Of a stretch of 9,206 nucleotides of DNA, positions 1 through 7,077 are shown in pieces. The stretch spans positions 1 to 9,206 of the forward strand of contig JANYLL010000318.1 of the NCBI GenBank assembly GCA_025357895.1. The letters are read 5' to 3'. How positions within the stretch are numbered: the stretch's first letter is position 1; each line of letters opens with the position of its first letter. The notes below the pieces were generated by a model. The model worked only from the letters and a program-made list of their open reading frames with translations. It did no database searches and was not told where the DNA came from. This DNA comes from Ignavibacteriota bacterium (GTDB lineage: Bacteria; Bacteroidota; Ignavibacteria; Palsa-1295). A program made the translations under genes and the position numbers.

Positions 1-919
1 CATTGGTGAGTTTGAAATGGAGAGATCCGAGAACATTTTGAATCAAGGTGTTAGGTGTTAGGTGTTGGGTGTGAGAATTTTTTCCTAACAACTGATCCCT
101 AACACCTAACACCTCACGAAAAGAACTCACATCATACACAATCCCCCGCTTCGCCATTGCAAGCATTTTCTGACGTTCGATGGCAAAGCGAAGTTGCAGA
201 AAAAAAAGCTCTTCATATTTTAGAGTTGTAAGGCAATGCTCATGGGCTTCAGGCGAAGCGGGACTGTGAATATCACGAATGGCTTCGATGCGTGATGCAA
301 GATTTCTTTCGTTTCGAAGTGAGGCAGGGAGTGTTTCAAAAATGACTTTCTTAAATTCATCAGTCGCAAGGGCAGACTCGATCATCTTACGCGTTGCGAT
401 CTGCGAAATATGGGCTTCTTTGAAGATCTGCGAGGATGGGTAGATCGGAAGCATTTTGCCTTCGGGCATTGCATTCTCATCTGTTATCTTTTCCAAGAAT
501 TCCGGATGAACAATTTGGGCTTCGTTGCGATAAATATTTATATAACCAATAGCAACAATTTCATCATCCTGTTTATATTGTTTTGAGATCCAATCGGAAT
601 ATGCAAAAAAAACTAGCTGCAAAATGCCGCCGGAATCATCAATGACGGGAATAGAGGTTCTGCCGGGACGCGGATGTGGAAAATGTTTTACCGAAAGCAC
701 CTTGCCATGAATCGTAACCGATTGCCATAAATAATTTTTTGCTTCGCTAAGTTCAATAACCTTTCGTGCATCGATATATTTTCGCGGAAAAAAGGTGATA
801 AGATCTTCAAGCGTCTCGATACCTGCTTCCGCCAACGCTTCAGCACGGCGCGGACCAATGCCCTTGATATATTGAAGGGGATGTTCTTTCTTTTCTATTT
901 CGGCTTTTGTCTCGGTCAA
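1..919 (-). CDS. recG: ATP-dependent DNA helicase RecG, N-terminal part (3' end beyond window)
   Basis: RecG remodels stalled replication forks and branch-migrates Holliday junctions. Only about 306 N-terminal residues are visible; family members are usually near 700, and the helicase motors lie outside the window. Residues 15-50 contain a helix-hairpin-helix-like segment (LQYIKGIGPRRAEAL, then FFPRKYID) typical of RecG N-termini. Residues about 75-155 form the OB-fold wedge that binds the junction, with HPRPGRTSIPVIDDSGG and a later QIVHPEF. The frame then reaches VLGSLHFKLTN, which matches the LPFxLTxAQ entry into the helicase domain. No ATG is available: a TGA lies upstream in frame, so I chose TTG (917-919), giving MTETKAEIEK; other TTG codons lie slightly upstream. 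Residues 268-291 are encoded by a heptameric inverted repeat and look like an insertion relative to the family. The gene is divergent from the 979 gene. Confidence 0.9.
   Translation of the reverse strand, partial: MTETKAEIEKKEHPLQYIKGIGPRRAEALAEAGIETLEDLITFFPRKYIDARKVIELSEAKNYLWQSVTIHGKVLSVKHFPHPRPGRTSIPVIDDSGGILQLVFFAYSDWISKQYKQDDEIVAIGYINIYRNEAQIVHPEFLEKITDENAMPEGKMLPIYPSSQIFKEAHISQIATRKMIESALATDEFKKVIFETLPASLRNERNLASRIEAIRDIHSPASPEAHEHCLTTLKYEELFFLQLRFAIERQKMLAMAKRGIVYDVSSFREVLGVRDQLLGKNSHTQHLTPNTLIQNVLGSLHFKLTN
46..119. repeat. Heptameric inverted repeat inside recG
   Basis: Three tandem AGGTGTT units (46-66), then GGGTGTG, face CTAACAA CTGATCC CTAACAC CTAACAC CTCACGA (85-119), all in 7-nt register. 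Bases 46-62 are the exact reverse complement of 98-114, giving a 17-bp stem with a 35-nt loop. The element lies wholly within the recG frame and contains no stop codon in that frame. Confidence 0.9.
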
Positions 920-948
920 TTTTAGCAACAAATATGATGGTATTAACG

Positions 949-954
949 TATAAT
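949..954 (+). promoter_or_regulatory. Possible -10 box for the 979 gene
   Basis: A perfect TATAAT lies 24 nt before the ATG at 979, in the 59-bp divergent spacer with recG. No convincing TTGACA-like or TTTG -35 box sits at normal spacing, and AT-rich spacers give such boxes by chance, so this is tentative. Confidence 0.3.
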
Positions 955-978
955 AGAGTGTAATCAATTTCGTAAATC

Positions 979-1383
979 ATGAACATTCAAAACATCTATA
1001 CTCTAAAGAGCGATACGGAAGTTATGCTGCCTTTATCTCTTAAAGATAGCTTTCTGGGTTTCCTTTCGGATAACGGCATTCAGTTCGCGCCCCAAGTTCG
1101 GGAACAGGATGAAAAGGCGCTATTCCATTTTCTTTTTCTGAATACTTCGTTAAAAGATCTTTCCGAAAATTTTCTTTTGATGTTTGAGCCTGATGATTTC
1201 TGGGCAACTGAGATCGCCGTGCCCAATGACCGTATTAAACAAACAGAGCGAATAGCATCAGATAGCGAATGGATATCCTATATACGTCAGCAAGGGACAG
1301 ATAAAACGCGAATATGTTTTGTGCGAACGCCGAGGTCAGTACCTGTATCGGAATTAGAAGAACGCGTCGAGTTAGTTGTCTGA
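979..1383 (+). CDS. Hypothetical protein, 134 aa
   Basis: I do not recognise this protein. It has no signal peptide and no convincing membrane helix; the hydrophobic stretch FHFLFLNTSLKDL (about 49-61) is interrupted by polar residues. The middle is rich in acidic and aromatic residues (FEPDDFWATE), and the C-terminus ends in an acidic helix-like segment (VSELEERVELVV). It contains a single cysteine (ICFV), so a metal site is unlikely. It looks like a small soluble cytoplasmic protein. The ATG lacks a Shine-Dalgarno site but lies just after a TATAAT box, and the stop is TGA. It is divergent from recG and followed after 57 nt by a lipoprotein gene on the same strand. The frame is open over its whole length with ordinary codon use, so the gene is probably real. 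Confidence 0.65.
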   Translation: MNIQNIYTLKSDTEVMLPLSLKDSFLGFLSDNGIQFAPQVREQDEKALFHFLFLNTSLKDLSENFLLMFEPDDFWATEIAVPNDRIKQTERIASDSEWISYIRQQGTDKTRICFVRTPRSVPVSELEERVELVV

Positions 1384-1440
1384 ACCGGGATTTATAAGAT
1401 TCGACGGATTCCTGAGATTGTTTTTTTTGTTCTATGAAGT

Positions 1441-2160
1441 ATGAAAAATCTGAAGATGAGCCGCAACAGTATCCTTGTTGTTATTATTGTATTCAGCATA
1501 AGTTCATGCAATAGGCCTGAGGGAAAAGATCCGAGTAAGAGCGATCAACCCTCCTCTAATAGTATTGATAGCTCTAAAGTAACGCCGCCAACTTCATCTC
1601 CGGTAAATCCCGGAAATAGTGTGATCCCCTTGCCATCGACAGGTGTTATGCCTGAGATCCCTTCCTCTTCGGATGCAGATCGTTTAGCTGCCATCGGTTC
1701 TGTACCACTCTTACATCCGCAGCAGCTTGCAGAATTTCATCCGAGACTTCCTGATTATCTCTTATCTAAGGCTAAAGTTGTAGATGAAAAAAATGAAGCG
1801 CAGTCTGTAGTTCTTTTTCGTATGCGAAGTGATACATCCCGAACGATTAAAAGTACAGTTATCGATATAAACGAGCGTGGTGCATCGAAGCTGATCAAGG
1901 AAATGTCGCAGATCCAAAAAGCAGGTCATGAAACACGAATCGTTGAAGGCGAAGCGATCACTTCCTATTACACGGAGATCAAAGGTATGCCTGCAATCAA
2001 AGCATACATTCCTTCGAAAACCGTTGCTACACTCTATGTTCTCGTTGGAGATCACCGTGCAGTAGTTCTTCGGGAAGAAAAAGTAAGTTCTGCCGATCAT
2101 CTTGTCGAAGCAGCGAAAACAATAGACTTCAAAAAATTCGAAACTCTCTCACGGAATTAG
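1441..2160 (+). CDS. Putative lipoprotein, 239 aa
   Basis: The N-terminus is a lipoprotein signal: positive residues (K2, K5, R8), a hydrophobic core (residues 10-20, ILVVIIVFSIS) and a lipobox ISSC with the lipidated cysteine at 23. The mature protein would be anchored in the cell envelope. A low-complexity Ser/Pro/Thr/Asp-rich linker follows (about 24-75). After it comes a folded domain of about 150 residues with alternating strands and helices, including ASKLIKEMSQIQKAG and IKGMPAIKAYIPSKT followed by VATLYVLVGDHRAVVLRE. This layout resembles small periplasmic domains tethered by a flexible linker. I cannot name the family. ATG 1441 is used; ATG 1456 (residue 6) would still leave a workable signal. 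The upstream spacer (1384-1440) holds a run of eight T but no clear hairpin. The next gene, rnr, starts 57 nt downstream. Confidence 0.75.
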   Translation: MKNLKMSRNSILVVIIVFSISSCNRPEGKDPSKSDQPSSNSIDSSKVTPPTSSPVNPGNSVIPLPSTGVMPEIPSSSDADRLAAIGSVPLLHPQQLAEFHPRLPDYLLSKAKVVDEKNEAQSVVLFRMRSDTSRTIKSTVIDINERGASKLIKEMSQIQKAGHETRIVEGEAITSYYTEIKGMPAIKAYIPSKTVATLYVLVGDHRAVVLREEKVSSADHLVEAAKTIDFKKFETLSRN

Positions 2161-2217
2161 CGTTGTTCTTTCTTTCCCTCACGCTCATTCGCGCCATCCC
2201 AGTCTTGTATCTGAACA

Positions 2218-4437
2218 ATGTTAAAGAAAAAAATCCATAAGCATCACGATGAATATCCGCAGGATCTTCCATTACGTGAAAGGATATTAAAGATCTTTAG
2301 TGAGCATTCCGGTGAGCTTTTCAAGACGAATGAGATCTCGAAGATGATCGCCGTTCGCTCCGATAGTGATGAGTACCAGGCATTGCGCGATGAGCTCCGA
2401 AGATTAGAGCGCGAAGGACAGATCATTCATGGCTCACGCCGGAGATACGGTATTATTCCACCGCGTCCCACGCAGATCGAAGGGACTTTGAAAATGCAGC
2501 CGACCGGAAATGCCATTGTAAAACCTGAAAAGAATTCAGGACTGCATGATACGGTCTTGATTCGTGCTCGGAACCTGGGGAATGCCGCTCACGGCGATAA
2601 AGTGTCCGTTGCGCTTTACGCTGCAAAGTCCGGCGAAAGACCGCAAGGTGAAATTATTGAGATTTTAGAGCGTGCATCAAAAATAATTACCGGAAAAGTT
2701 GAAAAGTCCCTACGTAATTATTTCATTAAGCCTGAATCAGGTAAGTTGATGCGCGATGTCCTTGTAACTAAAAGCGATCTTTCCGGAGCGAAACCGGGCG
2801 ATAAAGTAAAGGTCGAGCTTTATGATTGGGAAGATGAAAACCGAGGACCTGAAGGAAAAGTATTGGAAGTTTTCGGACGTTCGGGATCTTTTAAGATCGA
2901 GATGCAGGCACTTGCAGCGGAATCCGGATTACCCGGTGAATTTCCGAAAGCCGTTATCGATCAAGCTGAATCCTATCCTTTAACAATTCCGAAAGAGGAG
3001 ATCGCTAAGCGCCTTGATCTGCGCAAAGAAACAATCTTCACTATTGATCCTGAAGATGCAAAAGATTTTGACGATGCGATCTCTTTGGTAGAAAACGATG
3101 ATTGGACTGTCACACTTGGCGTACATATTGCCGATGTCAGTCATTTCGTAACTGAAGACTCGCCGCTTGATAAAGAATCTCTTGATCGCGGAACTTCGAT
3201 CTATCTTGCAGGCGGTGTGATACCGATGCTCCCGGAAAAATTATCGAATGATCTTTGCTCGCTCAAACCTGATGTTGAGCGGCTTACCTATTCCGTGATC
3301 ATGACGATGGACCCTATGACGGGCAAGGTGAAGAAAAGCGAGTTCAAAAAATCTGTTATAAAAAGTGTGATGCGTTTTTCCTATCAGGAAGCAGAGAAGC
3401 GCACGACAACGGGTAAAGGAAAATATGCGAAGCTCTTAAATCAGATGCGCGAGCTATCGGATAAAATGTATGCGCAGCGCCGCAAAGAAGGCTCGATCGA
3501 CTTCGAAACTACAGAAGTCCGATTTAAATTCGATGAAGATAGAAATCCGATCGAAGCATATAAAAATGAACGCCTCGGTTCGATGAAGATGATCGAAGAA
3601 TTTATGCTTGCCGCTAATCGCGCAGTTGCTGAAGTTATTTCGAAAAAAGCGTCCGGTTCTGCTGAAAAACCTTTTCTCTACCGTATTCACGCCGATCCTG
3701 ATCCTGACAAAGTTCGTGATCTTGCTCGTCTTGCAAAATCTCTCGGATATCCTTTCAATCCTGAAGGCGTAACTCCGAAGACGATTCAGAAATTTCTTGA
3801 ATCGGTTAAAGGCAAACCAGAAGAAAAACTTTTGAATGGCTTGATGCTTCGCGCAATGGCAAAAGCAATTTATGCCGAGCATAACGTCGGACATTTTGGT
3901 TTGGCATTTTTACATTACACACATTTCACATCTCCGATTCGCCGCTACCCCGATCTTATTATTCATCGGATGCTCTTTGAATATATGGAGAAAGGCGGGA
4001 TGAGTACTAAACGCCAAAATTATTGTTACAAATTACTTCCCGAACTTGCCGAGCATACAAGCGCGATGGAGCGCCGCGCAACAGAAGCCGAGCGAGATTC
4101 AGCAAAGGTTGCACAGCTCTTTGTTATGGCTTCAAAAGTCGGCGAGGAATTCGACGGAAGAGTTACGGGCGTTCAGCATTACGGATTTTTTGTCGGCTTG
4201 GATAATGGCGCCGAAGGCTTGGTACATATCCGAGAACTCGATGGCTATTATACGTATGATGAAGCGCATCTCTCTTTGATCCCACAGCGCGCCGGTTCAC
4301 GAGGCGAAGTTGGTCGTCATAAAAAGCGAGCGAAATCTTCTGCAAAATCCTACCATGTCGGTGATGCCGTCAAGGTAAAATTGATTCGCGTCAACGAAAG
4401 CAAACGCGCATTAGATTTTGGTATGGTTGAAGAGTAA
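2218..4437 (+). CDS. rnr: Ribonuclease R (RNB-family 3'-5' exoribonuclease)
   Basis: RNase R degrades structured RNA processively from the 3' end in the cytoplasm. At 739 aa the length suits the family. A basic N-terminus (MLKKKIHKHH) precedes a winged-helix domain (about 18-80, ending HGSRRRYGII), then two cold-shock/OB domains (about 84-220). The RNB catalytic domain (about 265-595) has DPEDAKDFDD, with the metal-binding and catalytic aspartates at 277, 283, 285 and 286. It also has GVHIADVSHF, SIYLAGGVIPMLPEKLS with the gate tyrosine at 329, and HYTHFTSPIRRYPDL with R575 and R576. A C-terminal S1 domain (about 641-737) follows. The long lysine-rich tail of many RNase R proteins is missing, but a basic stretch (about 689-710, with GRHKKRAKSSAKS) is inserted within the S1 domain. 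No Shine-Dalgarno site precedes the ATG. The gene converges on the OsmC gene with only 4 nt between the stops. Confidence 0.96.
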   Translation: MLKKKIHKHHDEYPQDLPLRERILKIFSEHSGELFKTNEISKMIAVRSDSDEYQALRDELRRLEREGQIIHGSRRRYGIIPPRPTQIEGTLKMQPTGNAIVKPEKNSGLHDTVLIRARNLGNAAHGDKVSVALYAAKSGERPQGEIIEILERASKIITGKVEKSLRNYFIKPESGKLMRDVLVTKSDLSGAKPGDKVKVELYDWEDENRGPEGKVLEVFGRSGSFKIEMQALAAESGLPGEFPKAVIDQAESYPLTIPKEEIAKRLDLRKETIFTIDPEDAKDFDDAISLVENDDWTVTLGVHIADVSHFVTEDSPLDKESLDRGTSIYLAGGVIPMLPEKLSNDLCSLKPDVERLTYSVIMTMDPMTGKVKKSEFKKSVIKSVMRFSYQEAEKRTTTGKGKYAKLLNQMRELSDKMYAQRRKEGSIDFETTEVRFKFDEDRNPIEAYKNERLGSMKMIEEFMLAANRAVAEVISKKASGSAEKPFLYRIHADPDPDKVRDLARLAKSLGYPFNPEGVTPKTIQKFLESVKGKPEEKLLNGLMLRAMAKAIYAEHNVGHFGLAFLHYTHFTSPIRRYPDLIIHRMLFEYMEKGGMSTKRQNYCYKLLPELAEHTSAMERRATEAERDSAKVAQLFVMASKVGEEFDGRVTGVQHYGFFVGLDNGAEGLVHIRELDGYYTYDEAHLSLIPQRAGSRGEVGRHKKRAKSSAKSYHVGDAVKVKLIRVNESKRALDFGMVEE

Positions 4438-4441
4438 CTTT

Positions 4442-4957
4442 TTAATTCGTTTTAATTGAAGATGCTGTAACGGTCAACTCCGGGTTTGTATTCAGAGTTT
4501 GGAAGATGACACAATATCTTTCTGTAAGCTTAATAAGAGAAGCGATTTGCTCAGGTGATGCATCGGTATCAAGAACAAAATTCAGGCGGATATTCTTAAA
4601 ACCAATAGGAGCATCTTTCGATACGCCGAGCGTACCCTGAAAATCTACATCGCCATCTGCTTTCACAATTGCACTGCGCATTGGGATCTCTAATGCCGTT
4701 GCAACGGCATTAAGCGTTACTCCTGCACATGCAGCTAATGCTTCGAGAAGCATATCACCTTAACATGTTTCTTTTCCGCTTCCGCCTGTAGCTGGGTGAA
4801 GCCCGGCAATGATCGTCGAAGATTTCGTTCGTACTTCCGCGGTAACATTCGCTCCGATCCTTGCTTCTGCATGTAATGTGACAAGAGCAGATTCCGGTCT
4901 CTCTTTATATTTTGCCTTCAAGGGCGCTTGAATTGAGCGGAGTGTCTGTGCATCCAT
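4442..4957 (-). pseudogene. OsmC-family protein interrupted by an in-frame TAA
   Basis: OsmC/Ohr proteins are dimeric thiol peroxidases that reduce organic hydroperoxides. The frame starts at ATG 4957 (MDAQTLRSIQAPLKAKYKE), runs 65 residues to GLHPATGGSGKETC, meets TAA (4760-4762), and continues in the same frame with GDMLLEALAACAGVTL to a normal TAA at 4442-4444. The joined length of 171 aa fits the family. From memory, homologues carry CSGDMLLEAL here, so TAA replaces a serine codon; TCA to TAA is a single change. Both candidate active-site cysteines, in AACAG (composite residue 77) and ERYCVIFQTL (149), lie after the stop. ATG 4753, 6 nt past the TAA, could allow reinitiation and give a separate 103-aa product. 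Conservation on both sides implies a recent mutation, a sequence error or a tolerated stop. It lies 20 nt downstream of the carboxylase gene, probably in one transcript. Confidence 0.85.
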
Positions 4958-4977
4958 AATTCGTAATTCCTAATTTT
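4957..4977. repeat. Heptad tract TAATTCG/TAATTCC/TAATTTT
   Basis: Three tandem heptads of the form TAATTNN occupy 4957-4963, 4964-4970 and 4971-4977. Together they fill the whole spacer between the carboxylase stop codon and the OsmC start codon. On the coding strand the tract reads AATTAGGAATTACGAATT, so the only candidate Shine-Dalgarno for OsmC (AGGA, about 10 nt upstream) is part of the repeat. Confidence 0.75.
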
Positions 4978-6522
4978 TCAAAGAGGTATATTCCCATGTT
5001 TCCGCCACGGGTTTGTCACATTCTTCGTACGCAATACTTGAAGTGAGCGGATAAGGCGCAGGCGCGTCTCACTTGGCTCAATGACATCATCAATATATCC
5101 GCGTTCTGCCGCAGCGAAGGGATTGGCAAATCTCTGTTTGTATTCTTCAATTAGTTCTTCTTCCCGCTTTACCGGGTCGGAAGCTTCTGCGATTTCTTTC
5201 TTAAAGATAATTTCTACTGCGCCTTTGGCTCCCATGACGGCGATCTCGGCAGTGGGCCAGGCATAATTCATATCACCGCGAATATGTTTGGAATTCATCA
5301 CATCATACGCGCCGCCATACGCCTTGCGCGTAATGATCGTAACTTTCGGAACGGTAGCTTCGGCAAACGCATAAAGCAATTTTGCACCATGACGAATGAT
5401 GCCGCGCCATTCCTGCTCTGTGCCCGGCAAAAAACCCGGAACATCTTCGAATACAACGAGTGGAATATTAAACGCATCGCAGAAGCGAACAAAGCGTGCG
5501 CCCTTTGTGCTTGCATCTATATCAAGAACTCCTGCCATTGCAAGCGGCTGATTGGCAACAATGCCAATCGATTCTCCATTTAGTCTTGCGAAGCCAACAA
5601 CGATGTTCGGTGCAAAGCCCGCATGTACTTCGAAGAAGCTTTCTTTATCCATCACTTCTTCGATGACATGCTTTATATCGTAGGCTTTATTTGCACTATC
5701 GGGTATAATAGAATTAAGTTTTGAGCAATCGCGAGCAACTTCGTCATCACTTTTAATAATCGGAGTTTTCTCGCGATTATTTTGTGGCATGTAGCTCAGA
5801 AGTTTTCTTATTCCTTCTAGACATTCAAGTTCGTTAGCGCTTGCAAAATGCGCAACGCCGGATTTTTCTGCATGAGTATCGGCGCCGCCTAATGCTTCAC
5901 TTGTTACGTCTTCATGGGTAACTGTCTTAACCACATTCGGACCCGTTACGAACATATAACTTGTGCCTTCGACCATCCAGACAAAATCCGTTATCGCCGG
6001 AGAATACACTGCACCACCTGCACACGGACCCAGTATCGCAGATATTTGCGGAATAACGCCGGAAGCGAGAGTATTTAACAAAAATATATCAGCATATCCG
6101 CCAAGTGAGACCACACCTTCCTGAATACGAGCACCGCCGGAATCATTTAACCCTATCACAGGAGCACCGACCATCATCGCCATCTCCATGACCTTAACAA
6201 TTTTCTCTGCATGAACTTCGGAAAGCGAACCCCCGAACACCGTGAAATCCTGACTGAAGACAAAAACGATTCTGCCATGAATTCTGCCGCTTCCTGTTAC
6301 AACTCCATCACCAAGCGGGCGCTGCTTATCCAAACCAAAATCATTCGAACGATGACGGACGAACATATCGAATTCTTCGAACGACCCTTCATCGAGAAGT
6401 AGCGTGATACGCTCACGGGCTGTAAGCTTCCCTTTTTTATGCTGATCGGCGATTCGCTTCTCTCCGCCCCCAAGCAAAGCTTCGGCGCGAAGAAGCGTGA
6501 GGAGTTCTTCGTTGGTCTGCAT
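4978..6522 (-). CDS. pccB: Acyl-CoA carboxylase carboxyltransferase (beta) subunit, propionyl-CoA/methylmalonyl-CoA type
   Basis: The subunit transfers carboxylate between carboxybiotin and an acyl-CoA. At 514 aa it has the usual full length of PccB/MmdA. Two crotonase-like halves are visible. The N-half has LNDSGGARIQEGV (125-137) and GPCAGGAVYSPAI (166-178), which form the acyl-CoA oxyanion site. The C-half has VPGFLPGTEQE (361-371) and TRKAYGGAYDVM (398-409) for the biotin side. The C-terminus RKHGNIPL is typical of this family. An aspartate at 407 sits where propionyl-CoA-preferring homologues carry one, which favours propionyl-CoA as substrate; this is from memory of the family. No biotin carboxylase, biotin carrier or mutase gene is in the window, so partners must be elsewhere, and a decarboxylase role cannot be excluded. 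The ATG has no Shine-Dalgarno site. It lies between a lipoprotein gene (32 nt) and the OsmC gene (20 nt). Confidence 0.93.
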   Translation of the reverse strand: MQTNEELLTLLRAEALLGGGEKRIADQHKKGKLTARERITLLLDEGSFEEFDMFVRHRSNDFGLDKQRPLGDGVVTGSGRIHGRIVFVFSQDFTVFGGSLSEVHAEKIVKVMEMAMMVGAPVIGLNDSGGARIQEGVVSLGGYADIFLLNTLASGVIPQISAILGPCAGGAVYSPAITDFVWMVEGTSYMFVTGPNVVKTVTHEDVTSEALGGADTHAEKSGVAHFASANELECLEGIRKLLSYMPQNNREKTPIIKSDDEVARDCSKLNSIIPDSANKAYDIKHVIEEVMDKESFFEVHAGFAPNIVVGFARLNGESIGIVANQPLAMAGVLDIDASTKGARFVRFCDAFNIPLVVFEDVPGFLPGTEQEWRGIIRHGAKLLYAFAEATVPKVTIITRKAYGGAYDVMNSKHIRGDMNYAWPTAEIAVMGAKGAVEIIFKKEIAEASDPVKREEELIEEYKQRFANPFAAAERGYIDDVIEPSETRLRLIRSLQVLRTKNVTNPWRKHGNIPL

Positions 6523-6554
6523 TGATATAGATTACTTCGGTAGCAGAAAAGAAA

Positions 6555-7058
6555 TTATTGCCAGGCAGCGTTGAATTCTCCTCCTGAAACTGAAACCGTT
6601 TCGGAGCCTCCAACCAATTGTAATGTACCGTTAAATGTACCCTGAAATGACGGACTAATAGCTGTTACCTTTATCGATGCTGAGCCGGTGCCATTTTGTG
6701 CCTTGTAATTTTTGCACGTTCCATCCTGCTGGACAATGCAATATGAGATACTGCTAAAATTATCATTTGAAACATCGACGGTGTAAGCAATAGGAGATTT
6801 TTTCGTTACCACAATATCGATCACGATCGAATCAGTCAAAGAACCTGGAATTGTTGCGCGCATATGATAGGTGACATTACTGTTGCTATCAGCAAAGGCA
6901 TTCGTTGAATAAAAATTACCCAACCCGCTTATTGTAGCCGTGGCTTCGCCCGTTTTAAGAGGAACGGTCGGAATAGTGGAATTCGGACTGCAGCCTACGA
7001 GAGTAATGACAAATGCAGCAAGAGCTGCAATAAAAAAATTGATACTACGTTTTTTCAT
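6555..7058 (-). CDS. Putative small beta-rich lipoprotein, 167 aa
   Basis: The chosen start is ATG 7058, giving MKKRSINFF, a hydrophobic core (IAALAAFVITL) and a perfect lipobox LVGC with the lipidated cysteine at 23. The frame is open further upstream to 7277, but that part overlaps mnmA and would bury the signal sequence. The mature part is rich in Ser, Thr, Gly, Val and Asn with alternating polar/apolar residues (DSIVIDIVVTKK, TGSASIKVTAIS), as in an all-beta sandwich. It ends with FNGTLQLVGG, then a SVSGGEFNAAWQ terminus. That ending recalls DUF6252-like Bacteroidota surface lipoproteins, though I cannot confirm the family. Two cysteines (SYCIVQQDGTC) could form a disulfide outside the cytoplasm. 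The gene starts 19 nt after the mnmA stop and ends 32 nt before the carboxylase gene. No function can be assigned. Confidence 0.82.
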   Translation of the reverse strand: MKKRSINFFIAALAAFVITLVGCSPNSTIPTVPLKTGEATATISGLGNFYSTNAFADSNSNVTYHMRATIPGSLTDSIVIDIVVTKKSPIAYTVDVSNDNFSSISYCIVQQDGTCKNYKAQNGTGSASIKVTAISPSFQGTFNGTLQLVGGSETVSVSGGEFNAAWQ

Positions 7059-7077
7059 GGTTATATATAAAATGGTT

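Noticed and set aside
46..119. CRISPR array or telomere-like repeat
   Set aside because: There are no spacers and the units are only 7 nt. The arms are inverted to each other and lie inside the recG frame.
1384..1440. Rho-independent terminator after the 134-aa gene (run of eight T)
   Set aside because: No stem of adequate length precedes the T run; the GATT repeats there do not pair with each other.
3454..3894. 146-aa open frame antisense to rnr, and similar antisense frames at 1762-2100 and 5284-5583
   Set aside because: They lie wholly opposite genes with strong family matches or a clear lipoprotein frame, have unusual composition rich in Phe, Cys and Arg, and show no domain of their own.
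4430..4460. Bidirectional terminator between rnr and OsmC
   Set aside because: The 4-nt gap and its flanks contain TTTTTAATT direct repeats but no stable GC-rich hairpin, so no terminator can be supported.
4760..4762. Recoding of the OsmC stop, for example as selenocysteine or by an altered genetic code
   Set aside because: The codon is TAA, not TGA, so selenocysteine does not apply. TAA is also the normal terminator of rnr, of the lipoprotein at 6555 and of the OsmC gene itself, so TAA is not a general sense codon here.
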